NCBI GenBank assembly: GCA_032125735.1
Contig: JAQBBZ010000080.1
Span: 1-5,832, forward strand
Direction: 5' to 3'
Origin: Labilibaculum sp032125735
Lineage (GTDB): Bacteria; Bacteroidota; Bacteroidia; Bacteroidales; Marinifilaceae
Length of the DNA: 5,832 nt
The position numbers and the translations under genes are program-made. The notes beneath the pieces were generated by a model that had not been told where the DNA came from, searched no databases, and saw only the letters and a program-made list of their open reading frames with translations. This document shows positions 5,102 through 5,832 of the stretch, in pieces (within the stretch, counting starts at the first letter, position 1; every line of letters begins with the position of its first letter).

Positions 5102-5832
5102 TTAGATAAATAGGTTGACATTTGATTTCTCTGCTTCTTCCAGATATGTAGCAACACCTCCAATGGTAACGCCATCAAGTAACTCATCCTTATCAACTCC
5201 CATAACGTCCATCGACATTTGGCAGGCAATCATTTCAACACCATTCTCCATGGCTGTTTTCAATAAATCTTCAAGAGAGTCTACTTTTTTCGACAACATT
5301 CTTTTTTTCATCATTTTAGAACCTAATCCCATCATGTTCATTTTCGATAATTTAAGATCGTCTGCGCTGCCCGCCATCATTTTGCTGAACATTTTCCCCA
5401 TCAAATCTTTCTGAACTTTTGGTTTTTGTGCCTTTTTAATCACATTTAATCCCCAGAAGGTGAAGAAGAGGGTGACTTTACTTCCCGTTGCAGCTGCACC
5501 ATTGGCAATAACAAGAGAGGCTAAGGCACGATCTAATTCATCAGAGAACACAACCAAGGTTTTATTTTTTGCTGAAGAGGCTTTTGAAGCAGAGCATTGT
5601 TCCTCTTTCTTTTGTTTTTCGATAAGTGCGGAAATAATTCCTTTATCGGATTCAAGAGAAATTAATTTGTTCCCAGTCATGTTGCACCATGATGCAACAT
5701 CTTTCATAAACCCTTGATCGGTTACTTTTTGTAATAAACGATCACCAACTTCAAGTTTATCAATTTCCTTTTTCAGTTTGATAATTGGGCCAGGACATTG
5801 CAAACCGCAAGCATCTACTTCAATTGTTTTTA
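5102..5832 (-). CDS. TusA-DsrE fusion protein, 5' end beyond the window; likely C-terminal part of a sulfur-trafficking protein
   Basis: The minus-strand frame is open to the window edge, giving 243 codons with no start. The TTG at 5803 is internal, because the codons before it complete the TusA signature KTIEVDACGLQCPGP. Numbering from that K: a TusA-like sulfur-carrier domain spans about 1-75, with the persulfide-accepting Cys in CPGP (C12) and an extra Cys at 8. A lysine/serine-rich linker follows (about 72-90, C79). A DsrE-like domain of the DsrE/DsrF/DrsH type covers about 91-242, beginning KTLVVFSDELDRALASLVIANGA in character, with a Met/Lys-rich insertion (about 140-180) and ACQMSMDVMG holding C203. 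In Bacteroidota this pair is often the tail of a larger FAD-dependent CoA-disulfide-reductase/rhodanese fusion, but a stand-alone TusA-DsrE protein starting just outside the window is equally compatible. Likely role: cytoplasmic relay of sulfane sulfur between cysteines. It ends against a shared terminator and is unrelated to its neighbours. Confidence 0.9.
   Translation of the reverse strand, partial: KTIEVDACGLQCPGPIIKLKKEIDKLEVGDRLLQKVTDQGFMKDVASWCNMTGNKLISLESDKGIISALIEKQKKEEQCSASKASSAKNKTLVVFSDELDRALASLVIANGAAATGSKVTLFFTFWGLNVIKKAQKPKVQKDLMGKMFSKMMAGSADDLKLSKMNMMGLGSKMMKKRMLSKKVDSLEDLLKTAMENGVEMIACQMSMDVMGVDKDELLDGVTIGGVATYLEEAEKSNVNLFI

Noticed and set aside
5115..5717. Two plus-strand frames within the TusA-DsrE gene
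   Set aside because: They lie entirely antisense to a gene with clear conserved motifs and show no recognisable domain or promoter.
5102..5803. Minus-strand gene starting at a TTG at 5803
   Set aside because: The codons before the TTG read KTIEVDACG and complete the conserved TusA motif, and the frame stays open to the window edge, so the TTG codes for an internal leucine.
1..5832. CRISPR array, insertion sequence, tRNA or rRNA gene
   Set aside because: I saw no regularly spaced repeats, transposase motifs, terminal inverted repeats with target duplications, or tRNA/rRNA consensus segments on either strand.

Overview
The window looks like chromosomal DNA of a Bacteroidota bacterium, plausibly a marine Marinilabiliales or flavobacteria-like lineage (genus not determinable from the sequence alone). 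The DNA is AT-rich, roughly one third G+C by eye. Starts are preceded by A-rich leaders with no Shine-Dalgarno sequence. Promoter-like sites fit the Bacteroidota -33 TTG / -7 TAnnTTTG pattern. The two central proteins closely resemble versions I know from that phylum.

Layout, left to right. Positions 1-254 hold no gene but include a promoter candidate for a small two-helix membrane protein (255-503). A perfect A-tract/T-tract inverted repeat (570-611) lies before a probable polyamine unit: a fold-III, PLP-dependent arginine decarboxylase (695-2101), then a deoxyhypusine-synthase-like protein (2217-3194). A small protein with an extremely acidic tail follows (3244-3624), and a textbook intrinsic terminator (3667-3708) closes the unit. 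Between 3709 and 4272 there is no convincing gene. That stretch does contain a strong 20-bp two-part hairpin, a second imperfect hairpin, a promoter-like site and a second good terminator (4138-4176) with no ORF in front of it, so it may encode an undescribed small RNA. A near-consensus promoter (4273-4303) then drives a four-helix membrane protein (4353-4826) and a 66-residue XRE/Cro-type regulator with a GTG start (4847-5047). A bidirectional terminator (5055-5085) separates this pair from a convergent minus-strand gene (5102-5832). That gene runs off the right edge and carries a TusA domain fused to a DsrE-like domain, i.e. a sulfur-trafficking protein.

How the genes work together: arginine decarboxylase makes agmatine, and the DHS-like enzyme is the natural candidate to act on agmatine or a polyamine derived from it by NAD-dependent aminobutyl transfer. 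No agmatinase gene sits between them, and several residues that bind spermidine in true deoxyhypusine synthase appear changed. This enzyme pair is the best candidate in the window for an incompletely described pathway. The membrane protein/XRE pair looks like a compact autoregulated module. The sulfur-carrier gene is unrelated to both.
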